Of a DNA stretch of 64,000 nt, positions 56,696-64,000 are shown piece by piece. The DNA is from Rubrivivax rivuli (GTDB lineage Bacteria > Pseudomonadota > Gammaproteobacteria > Burkholderiales > Burkholderiaceae_C). Positions within the stretch are counted from its first letter, which is position 1; each line of letters starts with the position of its first letter. The notes beneath the pieces are model-generated. The model was given only the letters and a program-made list of their open reading frames with translations, did no database searches and was not told where the DNA came from. The DNA is taken from NCBI RefSeq assembly GCF_004016505.1, contig NZ_SACR01000004.1, positions 62,001 through 126,000 on the forward strand, read 5' to 3'. The position numbers and the translations under genes are program-made.

Positions 56696-57178
56696 TCAAG
56701 CCTGACGACGCCCGCGCCCTCCGGCGACGGGCGCCGGCGGCAGCAATCGCTGCGCGCCGCTGCCCTGTTGCGCGCAGGCGTCCTGCGGGTTGTACAGCGC
56801 GCAAGCTTTCAGCGACAGGCACCCGCAGCCGATGCAGCCGTCCAGGCGGTCGCGCAGCGCCTGCAGCGCCACGATGCGCGTATCGAGCTGCGCACGCCAC
56901 CTGGTGGACAGGCGTGCCCAGTCGGCCTTGGTGGGCGTGCGCTGCGCGGGCAGGCACGCCAGGGCGTCACCAATCTCCGCGAGGCCCACGCCCAGTTGCT
57001 GCGCTGCGCGGATGAAGGCCACCCGGCGCAAGCTGGCCTTGCTGTAGCGGCGCTGGTTGCCACTGCTGCGTTGCGACTGGATCAGCCCGCGGGCCTCGTA
57101 GTAGTGCAGCGCAGACACGGCCACCCCGCCCCGGGCGGCCAGTTCCCCCACCGTCAACAGCTCGGATGCCCCAGCCAT
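56696..57178 (-). CDS. soxR: Redox-sensing MerR-family regulator SoxR
   Basis: A 160-residue regulator: an N-terminal MerR helix-turn-helix (LTVGELAARGGVAVSALHYYE), a dimerisation helix, then the 2Fe-2S cluster Cys set CIGCGCLSLKAC (CxxCxCx5C). Oxidation of the cluster by redox-cycling compounds turns SoxR into an activator. It is divergent from an MFS pump, and a clear SoxR box lies between, so the pump is the probable target. The tail after the cluster is longer than in enteric SoxR. Confidence 0.94.
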   Translation of the reverse strand: MAGASELLTVGELAARGGVAVSALHYYEARGLIQSQRSSGNQRRYSKASLRRVAFIRAAQQLGVGLAEIGDALACLPAQRTPTKADWARLSTRWRAQLDTRIVALQALRDRLDGCIGCGCLSLKACALYNPQDACAQQGSGAQRLLPPAPVAGGRGRRQA

Positions 57179-57213
57179 CTCCACCTCCCGCAGGCGTTCA
57201 TCGAAAGAAGCGC

Positions 57214-57244
57214 TTGACCTCAAGTTGACTTGAGCTTTTATTCT
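57214..57244 (+). promoter_or_regulatory. SoxR box and SoxR-type promoter of the MFS gene
   Basis: The dyad ACCTCAAGTTGACTTGAGCT (57217-57236) closely matches the classical SoxR box ACCTCAAGTTAACTTGAGG. It sits between a -35 TTGACC (57214-57219) and a -10 TATTCT (57239-57244) with a 19-bp spacer, the overlong spacing expected of MerR-family activated promoters. The direction is toward the MFS gene. Confidence 0.9.
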
Positions 57245-57273
57245 CGCCAGCCACTGAATGGACCACAAGCCCC

Positions 57274-58638
57274 ATGACTGCTGCCACCACCGCCGACACC
57301 CCGCCACGGTCCCCCGCCTTGTTCGGCAGCGGGCGCGCAGCGGCCTGCGTCGGTGCGGTGGCCCTGATCACCATGCTCGCCTTCGAGGCCTTGGCCGTGG
57401 CGGCGGCCATGCCGGCGGTGGCCGCAGCGCTGGACGGCATGCCCTACTACGCGCTGGCCTTTGGCGGCCCGCTGGCGGCGTCGATTCCGGGCATGATGCT
57501 GGCCGGCCGGTGGTGCGACCGCCACGGTGTGGTGCGCGCTGCCGCGTGGGGCTTGGGCCTCTTCGCCGCGGGCCTGCTGGCGGCGGGGCTGGCGCAGAGC
57601 ATGCCGGTGCTGGTGGCCGGGCGCGTGCTGCAGGGCCTGGGCGGCGGCATGCTCGGTGTCACCCTCTATGTGGGCATGGGCCAGGTGGTGCCCGCAGCGC
57701 TGCACCCCCGCTTGTTCAGCCTGTTCGCCACCGCCTGGGTGGTGCCGGGCCTGCTCGGGCCCTCGCTGGCGGCGTGGCTGGTGGTCTACACGAACTGGCG
57801 CTGGGTTTTTCTGGTGGCCCTGGCGGTGCTGCCGGTGGCCGCGGCCTTGCTGATGCCGGCGTTCGCGAAGCTGCCCAAGCCGCAAGCGCCCTCAAGCCGC
57901 CAGCCCGGCGCTGGCGCGCGGCTGGTCTGGGCCCTGGCGGGCGCCGCAGGCGCCTTGCTGCTGCATGGTGCCGCCGGCAAGCGTTGGCCGCTGTTGCTGG
58001 CGGGCTTCGTCGTGGCGTGTGCAGCCGCCTGGCGCCTGCTGCCGGCCGGCAGCCTGCGCGCCGCGCCGGGCCTGCCTTCGGTCATCGCCCTGCGCGGCCT
58101 GGTGGCCGCTGCCTTTGCCACGGCCGAAGTCTTCATGCCGCTGGCCCTGACGCGCGACCACGGCTGGTCGCTGATGCAGGCCGGCTGGGCGCTGAGCACC
58201 GGGGCGCTGTTCTGGAGCGTGGGCAGCGGCTTGCAGGCTCGGTTGTCTGAAGCGGCTGCCCGTGAGCGTGCGCTGCGGGCGGGCCTGGCCCTGGTGAGCA
58301 CGGGCATCGCCTGCGTGGCCTTGGCCTTCACCTGGCCGCTGCCCGGCGTGCTGTTCGCCGTGCTCACCATCGCCAGTTGGGCGCTTTCGGGGCTGGGCGT
58401 GGGACTGGCCTTCCCCATCCTGTCGGTGCAACTGCTGAAGATCTCTGCGCCTGCCGAGCAGGGACGCAATTCGTCGGCGCTGCAGCTGGCCGACGCGCTG
58501 ACCACCACCGCGGCCCTGGCGGCCGCCGGGTTGCTGGTGCAGCAGGCGCAGGGCAGCACCTGGGTCATGGTGTTGGCGGCGCTGCTGGCCGGCACGGGCG
58601 CCTTGTGTGCCCGACGCGTGTTCGCCGTCGGTCGCTAG
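57274..58638 (+). CDS. MFS efflux transporter under SoxR control
   Basis: A 454-residue major-facilitator protein with about 14 hydrophobic helices, including the motif A region AGRWCDRHGVVRAA and the antiporter motif C-like stretch ATAWVVPGLLGPSLAAWL. It is likely a drug-proton antiporter of the DHA2 type. The SoxR box 30 bp upstream suggests it is induced by redox-active compounds such as phenazines or quinones and may export them. Confidence 0.88.
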   Translation: MTAATTADTPPRSPALFGSGRAAACVGAVALITMLAFEALAVAAAMPAVAAALDGMPYYALAFGGPLAASIPGMMLAGRWCDRHGVVRAAAWGLGLFAAGLLAAGLAQSMPVLVAGRVLQGLGGGMLGVTLYVGMGQVVPAALHPRLFSLFATAWVVPGLLGPSLAAWLVVYTNWRWVFLVALAVLPVAAALLMPAFAKLPKPQAPSSRQPGAGARLVWALAGAAGALLLHGAAGKRWPLLLAGFVVACAAAWRLLPAGSLRAAPGLPSVIALRGLVAAAFATAEVFMPLALTRDHGWSLMQAGWALSTGALFWSVGSGLQARLSEAAARERALRAGLALVSTGIACVALAFTWPLPGVLFAVLTIASWALSGLGVGLAFPILSVQLLKISAPAEQGRNSSALQLADALTTTAALAAAGLLVQQAQGSTWVMVLAALLAGTGALCARRVFAVGR

Positions 58639-58682
58639 ACCGTGCCTCGGCGGTGTCGGCGGCCGGCCGTTAAGCTCGCCGC

Positions 58683-59312
58683 ATGGAACTCTCGACCTGG
58701 CTCGCCTTCTTCGCCGCCGCCTGGGCCATCAGCCTCTCACCCGGCCCGGGTGCGCTGGCGGCCATGAGCGCCGGCCTCAACCATGGCTTCCGCAAGGGCT
58801 ACTTCACCACGCTGGGCCTGGTGCTGGGCATCTGGGTGCAACTGGTGGTGGTGGGCGTGGGCCTCGGGGCGCTGCTGGCCGCCAGCGCCACGGCCTTCGT
58901 GGTGGTGAAGTGGGCCGGCGTGGCCTACCTCGTGTACCTGGGCGTGCAGCAGTGGCGCGCGCCGGTGCGGCCGCTGGCCGAACTGCAGGCCGGTGCCGCC
59001 AGTGTGCGGCGACGTGACCTGGTGCTGCGCGGGCTGCTGATCAACATCGTCAACCCGAAGGGCACCGTCTTCCTGCTGGCCGTGGTGCCGCAGTTCCTGA
59101 CGCTCTCGCAGCCGCTCACACCGCAATACCTGGTGATAGCGGCCACGCTGGGCTTCACCGATCTCACGGTGATGGCCGGCTACACCGCGCTGGCCGCCAA
59201 GGTGCTGGGCACCTTGAAATCGGCCCGCGCGATGAAGTGGATGAACCGCACCTTTGGCGGCCTCTTCGTGGCCGCCGGGGCGCTGCTGTCGGTGTTCAAG
59301 CGCACGGCCTGA
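58683..59312 (+). CDS. LysE/RhtB-family exporter
   Basis: A 209-residue membrane protein with six helices and the family start FFAAAWAISLSPGPGALAAMSAGLNHG. NPKGTVFLLAVVPQFL is also typical. LysE/RhtB proteins export amino acids such as Lys, Thr or homoserine; the substrate here is unknown. It starts 44 bp after the MFS gene and may be read from the same SoxR promoter. Confidence 0.9.
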   Translation: MELSTWLAFFAAAWAISLSPGPGALAAMSAGLNHGFRKGYFTTLGLVLGIWVQLVVVGVGLGALLAASATAFVVVKWAGVAYLVYLGVQQWRAPVRPLAELQAGAASVRRRDLVLRGLLINIVNPKGTVFLLAVVPQFLTLSQPLTPQYLVIAATLGFTDLTVMAGYTALAAKVLGTLKSARAMKWMNRTFGGLFVAAGALLSVFKRTA

Positions 59313-59336
59313 ACACCGCAGCCGCCGTGCTGCCGA

Positions 59337-60317
59337 TCAGGAATCGGCCGTGAAGCCGATGCGCTTGACCAGCGGCGCCCAGCGCTCGAACTCGGCGCGC
59401 TGGCTGCGGACCATCTGGTCGGGCGTGCTGCCCTGGGCCAGCAGGCCCACCACGCCCAGGCCGTCCACCAGCGCCTTGTCCTTCAGCGCGTTGTTGATGG
59501 CGGCGTTGGCCGCGGCCACCACGGCCGCCGGCGTCTTGGCCGGGGCGTAGAAGCCGAACCACTCCTCGGTGGTGAGATCGCCGAAGCCCTGCTCGGCGAA
59601 GGTGGGCACGTCTTGCGCGAAGGGCAGGCGCGTCTTGCCGCTGGTGGCCAGCAGGCGCAGCTTGCCGGCGCGGTGGTGCGGCAGCGGGTCGCCGGCGGGG
59701 CAGAACATGCTGGCGATCTGGCCGCCCATCACGTCCACCAGGCCCGGCACGCTGCCGCGGTAAGGCACGTGCTTGAGGTCGACGTTCTGCGTCAGGCCCA
59801 GCAGCGCGGCCAGGAAGTGCGGCGTGCTGCCGGCGGCCGGCGAGCCGTAGTTGGCCTTGTCGGGGTTGGCCTTGGCCCAGGCGAGGAAGCCTTTCACGTC
59901 CTTCACGGTGTCGGGCACCATGGGGCCCACCGAAAGACCGTGGTGCATGATCGCCGCGATGCTGACGGGCGTGAAGTCGGCCACCGGGTCGTAGCTCAGC
60001 TTCTTGTAGACGTGCGGGTAGATCGAGGTGCACGAGAAGGGCGAGAGCGCCAGCACCGAGCCGTCGCTGGCCGAGGCCTTCAGCGTGTCGAGTGCGATGC
60101 GGCCGCCGGCTCCCGGCTTGTTTTCCACGATGGCGGCGTTCTTCGCGTAGGGCGTGTTGCCCACGCGCTCGGCCACGCGGCGGCAGGCGATGTCGCCCGA
60201 ACTGCCGGCCGGGAAACCGTACAGGAACTTCGGCTGCTCGAAGGCCTGCGCACGCAGGTGCAGGGGCAGGGCGGCGCTGGCGGCGAGCACCAGGCTCTGG
60301 CGTCGGGTGATGTTCAT
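59337..60317 (-). CDS. Bug-family tripartite tricarboxylate-type receptor
   Basis: A 326-residue periplasmic binding protein with a Tat-like or Sec signal (RRQSLVLAASAALPLHLRAQA), then FPAGSSGDIACRRVAE and IVENKPGAGGRIALD, the ligand-loop signatures of Bug/TctC proteins. These are highly expanded in Burkholderiales and bind carboxylates or aromatic acids. It is the third gene of an operon with an acyl-CoA synthetase and a crotonase, so the ligand may be the acid they degrade. No TctAB membrane genes are nearby. Confidence 0.9.
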   Translation of the reverse strand: MNITRRQSLVLAASAALPLHLRAQAFEQPKFLYGFPAGSSGDIACRRVAERVGNTPYAKNAAIVENKPGAGGRIALDTLKASASDGSVLALSPFSCTSIYPHVYKKLSYDPVADFTPVSIAAIMHHGLSVGPMVPDTVKDVKGFLAWAKANPDKANYGSPAAGSTPHFLAALLGLTQNVDLKHVPYRGSVPGLVDVMGGQIASMFCPAGDPLPHHRAGKLRLLATSGKTRLPFAQDVPTFAEQGFGDLTTEEWFGFYAPAKTPAAVVAAANAAINNALKDKALVDGLGVVGLLAQGSTPDQMVRSQRAEFERWAPLVKRIGFTADS

Positions 60318-60377
60318 CGTCGAGTCTCCGTTGGGGTTCGTGGGGGAAGAAATCGGTGCGGGCGAGTGCCCGGTCGG

Positions 60378-61208
60378 CTAGCTCTTGGCGACCTTGTGCG
60401 AACGCTTTTCGAGGAAGGCGCGCACGCGCTCCTTGGCGGCATCGTCGCCCTGCGCGATGGAGGCGATCAGCGCTTCCATGAACAGGCCGTCGCTGGCGGA
60501 AAGATCGGCAATGCGCGGAAGCGCCTGCGTGATGGCGTAGTTCGACAGCGGTGCGTTGCCGGCGATCTTGTTGGCGAGTTCCAGGCCCTTGGCCAGGCCT
60601 TCGCCGTCGCCCACCAGGTAGTTGCTGATGGCGTGCTGCTGGCCTTCGGCGGCGTCGAAGACGCGGCCGGTGAGCATCATGTCGGTCATGCGCGCCACGC
60701 CGATCAGGCGGCTGATGCGCACCGAGCCGCCGCCGCCCACGAAGATGCCGCGCGTGCCCTCGGGCAGGCCGTAGAAGCTGCTGGCCTCGGCCACGCGGAT
60801 GTGTGCGCTGCTGGCCAGTTCCAGGCCGCCGCCCACCACCGCGCCGTGCAGCACGGCGATCACGGGCACGGGGCCGTACTGGATGGCGTCGAAACACGCG
60901 TGCCAGCTGCGCGAGTGGTGCACCGCCTGCGTCACGTTGCGCTCGCTGACCTCGCTGAGGTCGAGGCCGGCGCAGAAGTGCGCGCCTTCGCCGCTGATCA
61001 GCGCTGCCTTGATCTCGGGCTGGATCGCGGCGATGTGCAGCCACACGGTGTGCAATTGCGCGAGCAGCTCGTCGCTGACGCTGTTGCGCTTGGCCGGGCG
61101 GTTCAGGCGCACGTGCAGCACCGGGCCGGCACGCTCGATGCGCAGCAGGTCCAGCCCGCGCAGCGCGGCCGGGGCGTCGTCGGCCAGGGGTTCGAAGGGC
61201 AGGGTCAT
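60378..61208 (-). CDS. Enoyl-CoA hydratase/crotonase family protein
   Basis: A 276-residue crotonase with NRPAKRNSVSDEL, oxyanion segments HFCAGLDLSEV and GAVVGGGLELASSAH, and a Glu in FYGLPEGTRGIFVGGGG at the active-site position. It lacks the marks of feruloyl-CoA hydratase-lyase, so hydration of an enoyl-CoA made by the neighbouring synthetase is the safer call. It lies 33 bp after the synthetase gene. Confidence 0.85.
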   Translation of the reverse strand: MTLPFEPLADDAPAALRGLDLLRIERAGPVLHVRLNRPAKRNSVSDELLAQLHTVWLHIAAIQPEIKAALISGEGAHFCAGLDLSEVSERNVTQAVHHSRSWHACFDAIQYGPVPVIAVLHGAVVGGGLELASSAHIRVAEASSFYGLPEGTRGIFVGGGGSVRISRLIGVARMTDMMLTGRVFDAAEGQQHAISNYLVGDGEGLAKGLELANKIAGNAPLSNYAITQALPRIADLSASDGLFMEALIASIAQGDDAAKERVRAFLEKRSHKVAKS

Positions 61209-61241
61209 GGGAGCAGTTCTCGCAGCTTCAGGAAATCGGAT

Positions 61242-63122
61242 TCAGGGCGTGATGATGCGCGGGCTGCCGCTGGCGGCATACAGGGCTTCCACGTCGGCCG
61301 CGCGGCGCTGCAGCACGAGGCGCTGGTTGACGTAGCCCTTGTCGGTGATCTCGCCGGCGGCCATGCTGGGCGGGCCTTCGAGGATGAGCGCGCGCACCGG
61401 CGTCTGCGACGAGCCGGCGTGTTCGGCCTTCAGCTGGCGCAGGCCCTCGCGCACCCGCGCGGCCGCAGCCTCCGCGCCCAAGGCGCGGCCGGCTTCGCTC
61501 AGGAAGAGCAGCACGCCGATCTCGCTGCGGTCGTGGCCGGTGATCACGGCGTCCTGCACGTGCGGCGCCATCGCGGCCACCACCTTCAGCCGCAAGGTGC
61601 CCACGCTGACCCAGGTGCCGCTGGTGAGCTTGAAGTCCTCGGCCACGCGGCCGTTGAAGACGATGCCTTGCAGCGGTTGGGCCTCGTCGGCGAGATAGCC
61701 CGCGTCGCCGATCTTGTAGTAGCCCTCGTCATCAAAGGCGGCGGCCGTGGCCTCGGCGTTGTGGCGGTAGCCGGGGAAGACGTTGGCGCCGCGCACGCGC
61801 ATCTCCAGCTTGCTGCCGTTGGGCGTGAACTTCAGCTCCACACCCGGCAGCGGCAGGCCGATGACGCCGGGCTGCTCCAGCTGCCAGCTCACGAAGGCCG
61901 CGGCCGGGGCGGTTTCGGTGCTGCCCCAGCTGGTGGTGAGCCACAGCGGTTCTTCGCGCACCTTCGCGCACACGGCCACCAGGCGGTTCCAGGTGGTCAC
62001 GGGCATGCCGGCGCCGGCGTAGAAGGCCATGCGCAGGCGGCCGAAGAAGCGGCGCGCCAGGGCCTCGTCGGCCTCCAGCGCGGGCAGCATCATCTCGAAG
62101 CCGCGCGGCACGTTGAAGTAGATGGTGGGCTGCACGCTCTGCAGGTGCTTCAGCGTCTTGTCGATGGCGCCGGGCAGCGGCCGGCCGTCGTCGATGTACA
62201 TCGTGCCGCCGGCGCGCAGCACGATGTTGGTGTTGTGGTTGCCGCCGAAGGTGTGGCTCCAGGGCAGCCAGTCGAGCAGCACGGGCTTCTCGGCATCCAG
62301 GAAGCGCAGCGTCTGCGCCAGCATCTGCTGGTTGGCGCAGAGCATGCGGTGGGTGTTGATCACCACCTTGGGGTGCCCGGTGCTGCCGCTGGTCAGCAGG
62401 TACTTGGCGTGGGTGTCGGGCGTGATGCGCGCAAAGGCCGCCATCACTGCCGGGGTTTCCTGCGCGGCCAGCAGCTGCGTGAAGGGCAGGGCGCCGGGCA
62501 CGTATTCGGCGCCCTGGCTGTACACCTGCACGGGCTGCACCCCGCTGCCCACCAGGGCAGGCGCATAGATTGCTGCGTCACTGGCATACACCAGCGCCGG
62601 CTGCAGCGCCTGCAGGATGCCGTGGATGCGGCCGAAGTCGCCGCCGGCCAGCCGGCAGTAGCCGCTGGAGACCGTGCACACCGCCCGGCCCACGTGCATG
62701 CCGGCCAGCAGCAGCACGAGGTGGTCGAGCGCGTTGTCGCTGAGCACCACCACGGGGCCGTCTGGGGGCAGGTTGAGGTCCAGCAGGGCTTGCGCCACCG
62801 CGCCCACCTGCTGGCGCAGCGCGCGCCAGCTCAACACACGCCAGCCTCCGGGTTGCGTGGCCGCGTCGGCAGGCTCGGCGAAGGCCGGGGCCTCGGGGGT
62901 CTCGGTGGCCCACCGTTCCAGCCACTCACCCACGCAGCGCGCGTGGGGCTGCAAGGGCTCGGGGTGGCGCAGCACGAAAGCGCCGCCGCCCAGATCTTCA
63001 CGTTGCACGGCACGCGGCGCCATCAGGAGCGGGTCGTCGCAGACGCCGGCGCGGGCCCTGCCGCTGCGCAGCAGCGGGGGGGCAGGCTCGGCGGTCGGGG
63101 CGGGGTGCAGGGCCGGGGTCAT
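61242..63122 (-). CDS. Feruloyl-CoA-synthetase-like AMP-forming ligase
   Basis: A 626-residue acyl-CoA synthetase with LTSGSTGHPKVVI, DWLPWSHTFGGNHN, TTSWGSTETAPAA and YKIGDAGYLAD. The long form and its LPWSHTFGGN block resemble feruloyl-CoA/aromatic acid ligases (Fcs family). It would activate an aromatic or phenylpropanoid acid for side-chain degradation together with the crotonase downstream. No vanillin dehydrogenase is nearby, so ferulate itself is not established as substrate. ATG 63122 borders the operator region of the divergent TetR gene. Confidence 0.83.
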   Translation of the reverse strand: MTPALHPAPTAEPAPPLLRSGRARAGVCDDPLLMAPRAVQREDLGGGAFVLRHPEPLQPHARCVGEWLERWATETPEAPAFAEPADAATQPGGWRVLSWRALRQQVGAVAQALLDLNLPPDGPVVVLSDNALDHLVLLLAGMHVGRAVCTVSSGYCRLAGGDFGRIHGILQALQPALVYASDAAIYAPALVGSGVQPVQVYSQGAEYVPGALPFTQLLAAQETPAVMAAFARITPDTHAKYLLTSGSTGHPKVVINTHRMLCANQQMLAQTLRFLDAEKPVLLDWLPWSHTFGGNHNTNIVLRAGGTMYIDDGRPLPGAIDKTLKHLQSVQPTIYFNVPRGFEMMLPALEADEALARRFFGRLRMAFYAGAGMPVTTWNRLVAVCAKVREEPLWLTTSWGSTETAPAAAFVSWQLEQPGVIGLPLPGVELKFTPNGSKLEMRVRGANVFPGYRHNAEATAAAFDDEGYYKIGDAGYLADEAQPLQGIVFNGRVAEDFKLTSGTWVSVGTLRLKVVAAMAPHVQDAVITGHDRSEIGVLLFLSEAGRALGAEAAAARVREGLRQLKAEHAGSSQTPVRALILEGPPSMAAGEITDKGYVNQRLVLQRRAADVEALYAASGSPRIITP

Positions 63123-63132
63123 GCGCTGTCTC

Positions 63133-63223
63133 CATACACATCTGTATGTGTTTGGCGTGATGCTAGGGGCAGGCGCGCTCGGGGGCATCCGGGTATGCCC
63201 GGGGCTCCATACAGTGCTGCATG
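63133..63223. promoter_or_regulatory. Paired palindromic operator candidates for the TetR regulator
   Basis: Site 1 (63133-63148) is CATACA-N4-TGTATG, a perfect dyad. Site 2 (63208-63223) is CATACA-N4-TGCATG with one mismatch. Their starts are 75 bp apart, one near each gene of the divergent pair, as expected for a repressor acting on both promoters. Confidence 0.7.
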
Positions 63224-63243
63224 GCGTGGCATCATGGACCGTG

Positions 63244-63888
63244 ATGAACCTGCCGCCCGCCCGCCCCCTGCCGCTGCGCCGCCGCGCGCGTGCCAGCGCC
63301 CCCGATGCCGAGGGCGCGCGCGCCCCGCTGACGCCCGAATCGTGGGTTGAGGCCGCCACGGCGGTGCTGGTCGACCAGGGCATCGACCACGTGCGCGTGG
63401 ACGTGCTGGCGGGGCAACTCGGCGTCACCCGTGGCAGCTTCTACTGGCACTTTCGCGACCGCGAAGACCTGCTGCGCCGGGTGCTGCAGGCCTGGAGCGA
63501 GCAGACCACCGAGCAGCTCACGCGCCGGCTGGCCACCGCCCGCACGCTGCCCCAGGAGCAACTGCGCGACGTGATCTCGCTGCCTTTCCGCGGCCGCGCG
63601 GCCGCCAAGGCGGCGCGCATCGAGCTGGCCCTCCGAGCGTGGGCGCGTCGCGACGAACTGGCCCGCCAGGCCGTGGACGCCGCCGACGCCGCGCGCATCG
63701 GCTACCACCGCGAGATCTTCGCTGCGCTGGGCTTTGCCGAAGCCGACGCCGAGCACCGTGCCTTCCTCCTCTACGGCTACGAGGTGGCCGAATCGCTGCT
63801 GCACCGCCAGGGCACGGCGGCGCAGCGGCAGGCGCGTGCCGCCTATGTCGAGCGGCTCATGGTGCAGGGGCTGCCGCCAGCGGCCTGA
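63244..63888 (+). CDS. TetR-family transcriptional regulator
   Basis: A 214-residue regulator: a basic, disordered N-terminal 25 residues, then the TetR helix-turn-helix (VDVLAGQLGVTRGSFYWHFRDREDLL) at about 45-75 and a helical ligand-binding domain. It is divergent from the synthetase-crotonase-Bug operon and is probably its repressor, released by the acid or its CoA ester. ATG 63244 or the adjacent GTG 63241 could be the start. Confidence 0.88.
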   Translation: MNLPPARPLPLRRRARASAPDAEGARAPLTPESWVEAATAVLVDQGIDHVRVDVLAGQLGVTRGSFYWHFRDREDLLRRVLQAWSEQTTEQLTRRLATARTLPQEQLRDVISLPFRGRAAAKAARIELALRAWARRDELARQAVDAADAARIGYHREIFAALGFAEADAEHRAFLLYGYEVAESLLHRQGTAAQRQARAAYVERLMVQGLPPAA

Positions 63889-63953
63889 CGGGGTGGGCCG
63901 GGGGTGGACACCCTAGAATAGGGGGGTCAACAACTGGAGTACGACCGCCGCCC

Positions 63954-64000
63954 ATGAACGCCAACAACGCCCACATCGTCGTCATCCGGCGAGGAGAAGT
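63954..64000 (+). CDS. Start of an unidentified gene (3' end outside window)
   Basis: Only about 15 codons are visible (MNANNAHIVVIRRGE). A TAGAAT -10-like box lies at 63914-63919, 35 bp upstream. The family cannot be named from this length. Confidence 0.5.
   Translation, partial: MNANNAHIVVIRRGE

Noticed and set aside
60378-61208. Feruloyl-CoA hydratase-lyase
   Set aside because: The sequence lacks the conserved segments I associate with that enzyme, and no vanillin dehydrogenase is near.
59613-63350. A 1245-codon open frame on the plus strand
   Set aside because: It runs antisense to the Bug receptor, crotonase and ligase genes, which have clear motifs. The His/Gly/Arg/Ala-rich translation has no domain.

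Overview
The window is high-GC, gene-dense DNA from a betaproteobacterium of the order Burkholderiales, most likely the Comamonadaceae or the Rubrivivax/Leptothrix/Roseateles group. This rests on an aerobic benzoyl-CoA (box) cluster, Bug-family receptors, a PEP-CTERM protein, DUF3717/DUF1289 proteins, and GC-rich intergenic hairpins (CCCCAAGGGG followed by CGGCCCGGC) of a type I associate with these genera. The genus call is inference; no 16S rRNA is present.

1-14.4 kb is mostly core genome: the end of a sensor kinase, a lipoprotein, Smr and RadC proteins, an FKBP isomerase overlapping ispH, serS followed by tRNA-Ser(CGA), a Spy/CpxP-like protein with a response regulator and kinase, a MATE pump, a DUF3717-DUF1289 protein, and a copper chaperone divergent from a CopA-type ATPase. 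14.4-34.3 kb is an aerobic benzoate island. The minus strand carries boxC, boxB, boxA, an enoyl-CoA hydratase, a 3-hydroxyacyl-CoA dehydrogenase and an oxoadipyl-CoA-type thiolase, with the regulator boxR. The plus strand carries a DUF4863 protein, boxD, benzoate-CoA ligase, an alpha/beta hydrolase, a five-gene branched-chain-amino-acid-type ABC importer and another aldehyde dehydrogenase. Together they would import and activate benzoate, epoxidise and cleave the ring, and finish to succinyl-CoA and acetyl-CoA.

34.6-46.3 kb is the most unusual region. It is a tight operon of discrete, fatty-acid-synthase-like enzymes: PPTase, ketosynthase, two FabL-like enoyl reductases, a degenerate reductase homologue, an alpha-oxoamine synthase, malonyl transferase, FabZ-like dehydratase, FabG-like reductase, an HMG-CoA-synthase-type enzyme with two crotonases (a beta-branching cassette), and one carrier protein. 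A divergent gene encodes a 3-ketosphinganine-reductase-like enzyme. I infer a pathway that builds a beta-branched acyl chain on freestanding enzymes, releases it by condensation with an amino acid, and reduces the ketone to a sphingoid-like amino alcohol. I know of no described system with this combination.

46.3-57 kb is accessory and partly degenerate: gene fragments, long non-coding stretches with a dispersed degenerate repeat, a CadC-like regulator, a PEP-CTERM metalloprotease-like protein, and two sigma-factor operons (one of the ECF42/DGPF type). 57-64 kb holds soxR with a textbook SoxR box and a divergent MFS pump, a LysE exporter, and an operon of acyl-CoA synthetase, crotonase and Bug receptor divergent from a TetR regulator, with two palindromic operator-like sites between them.
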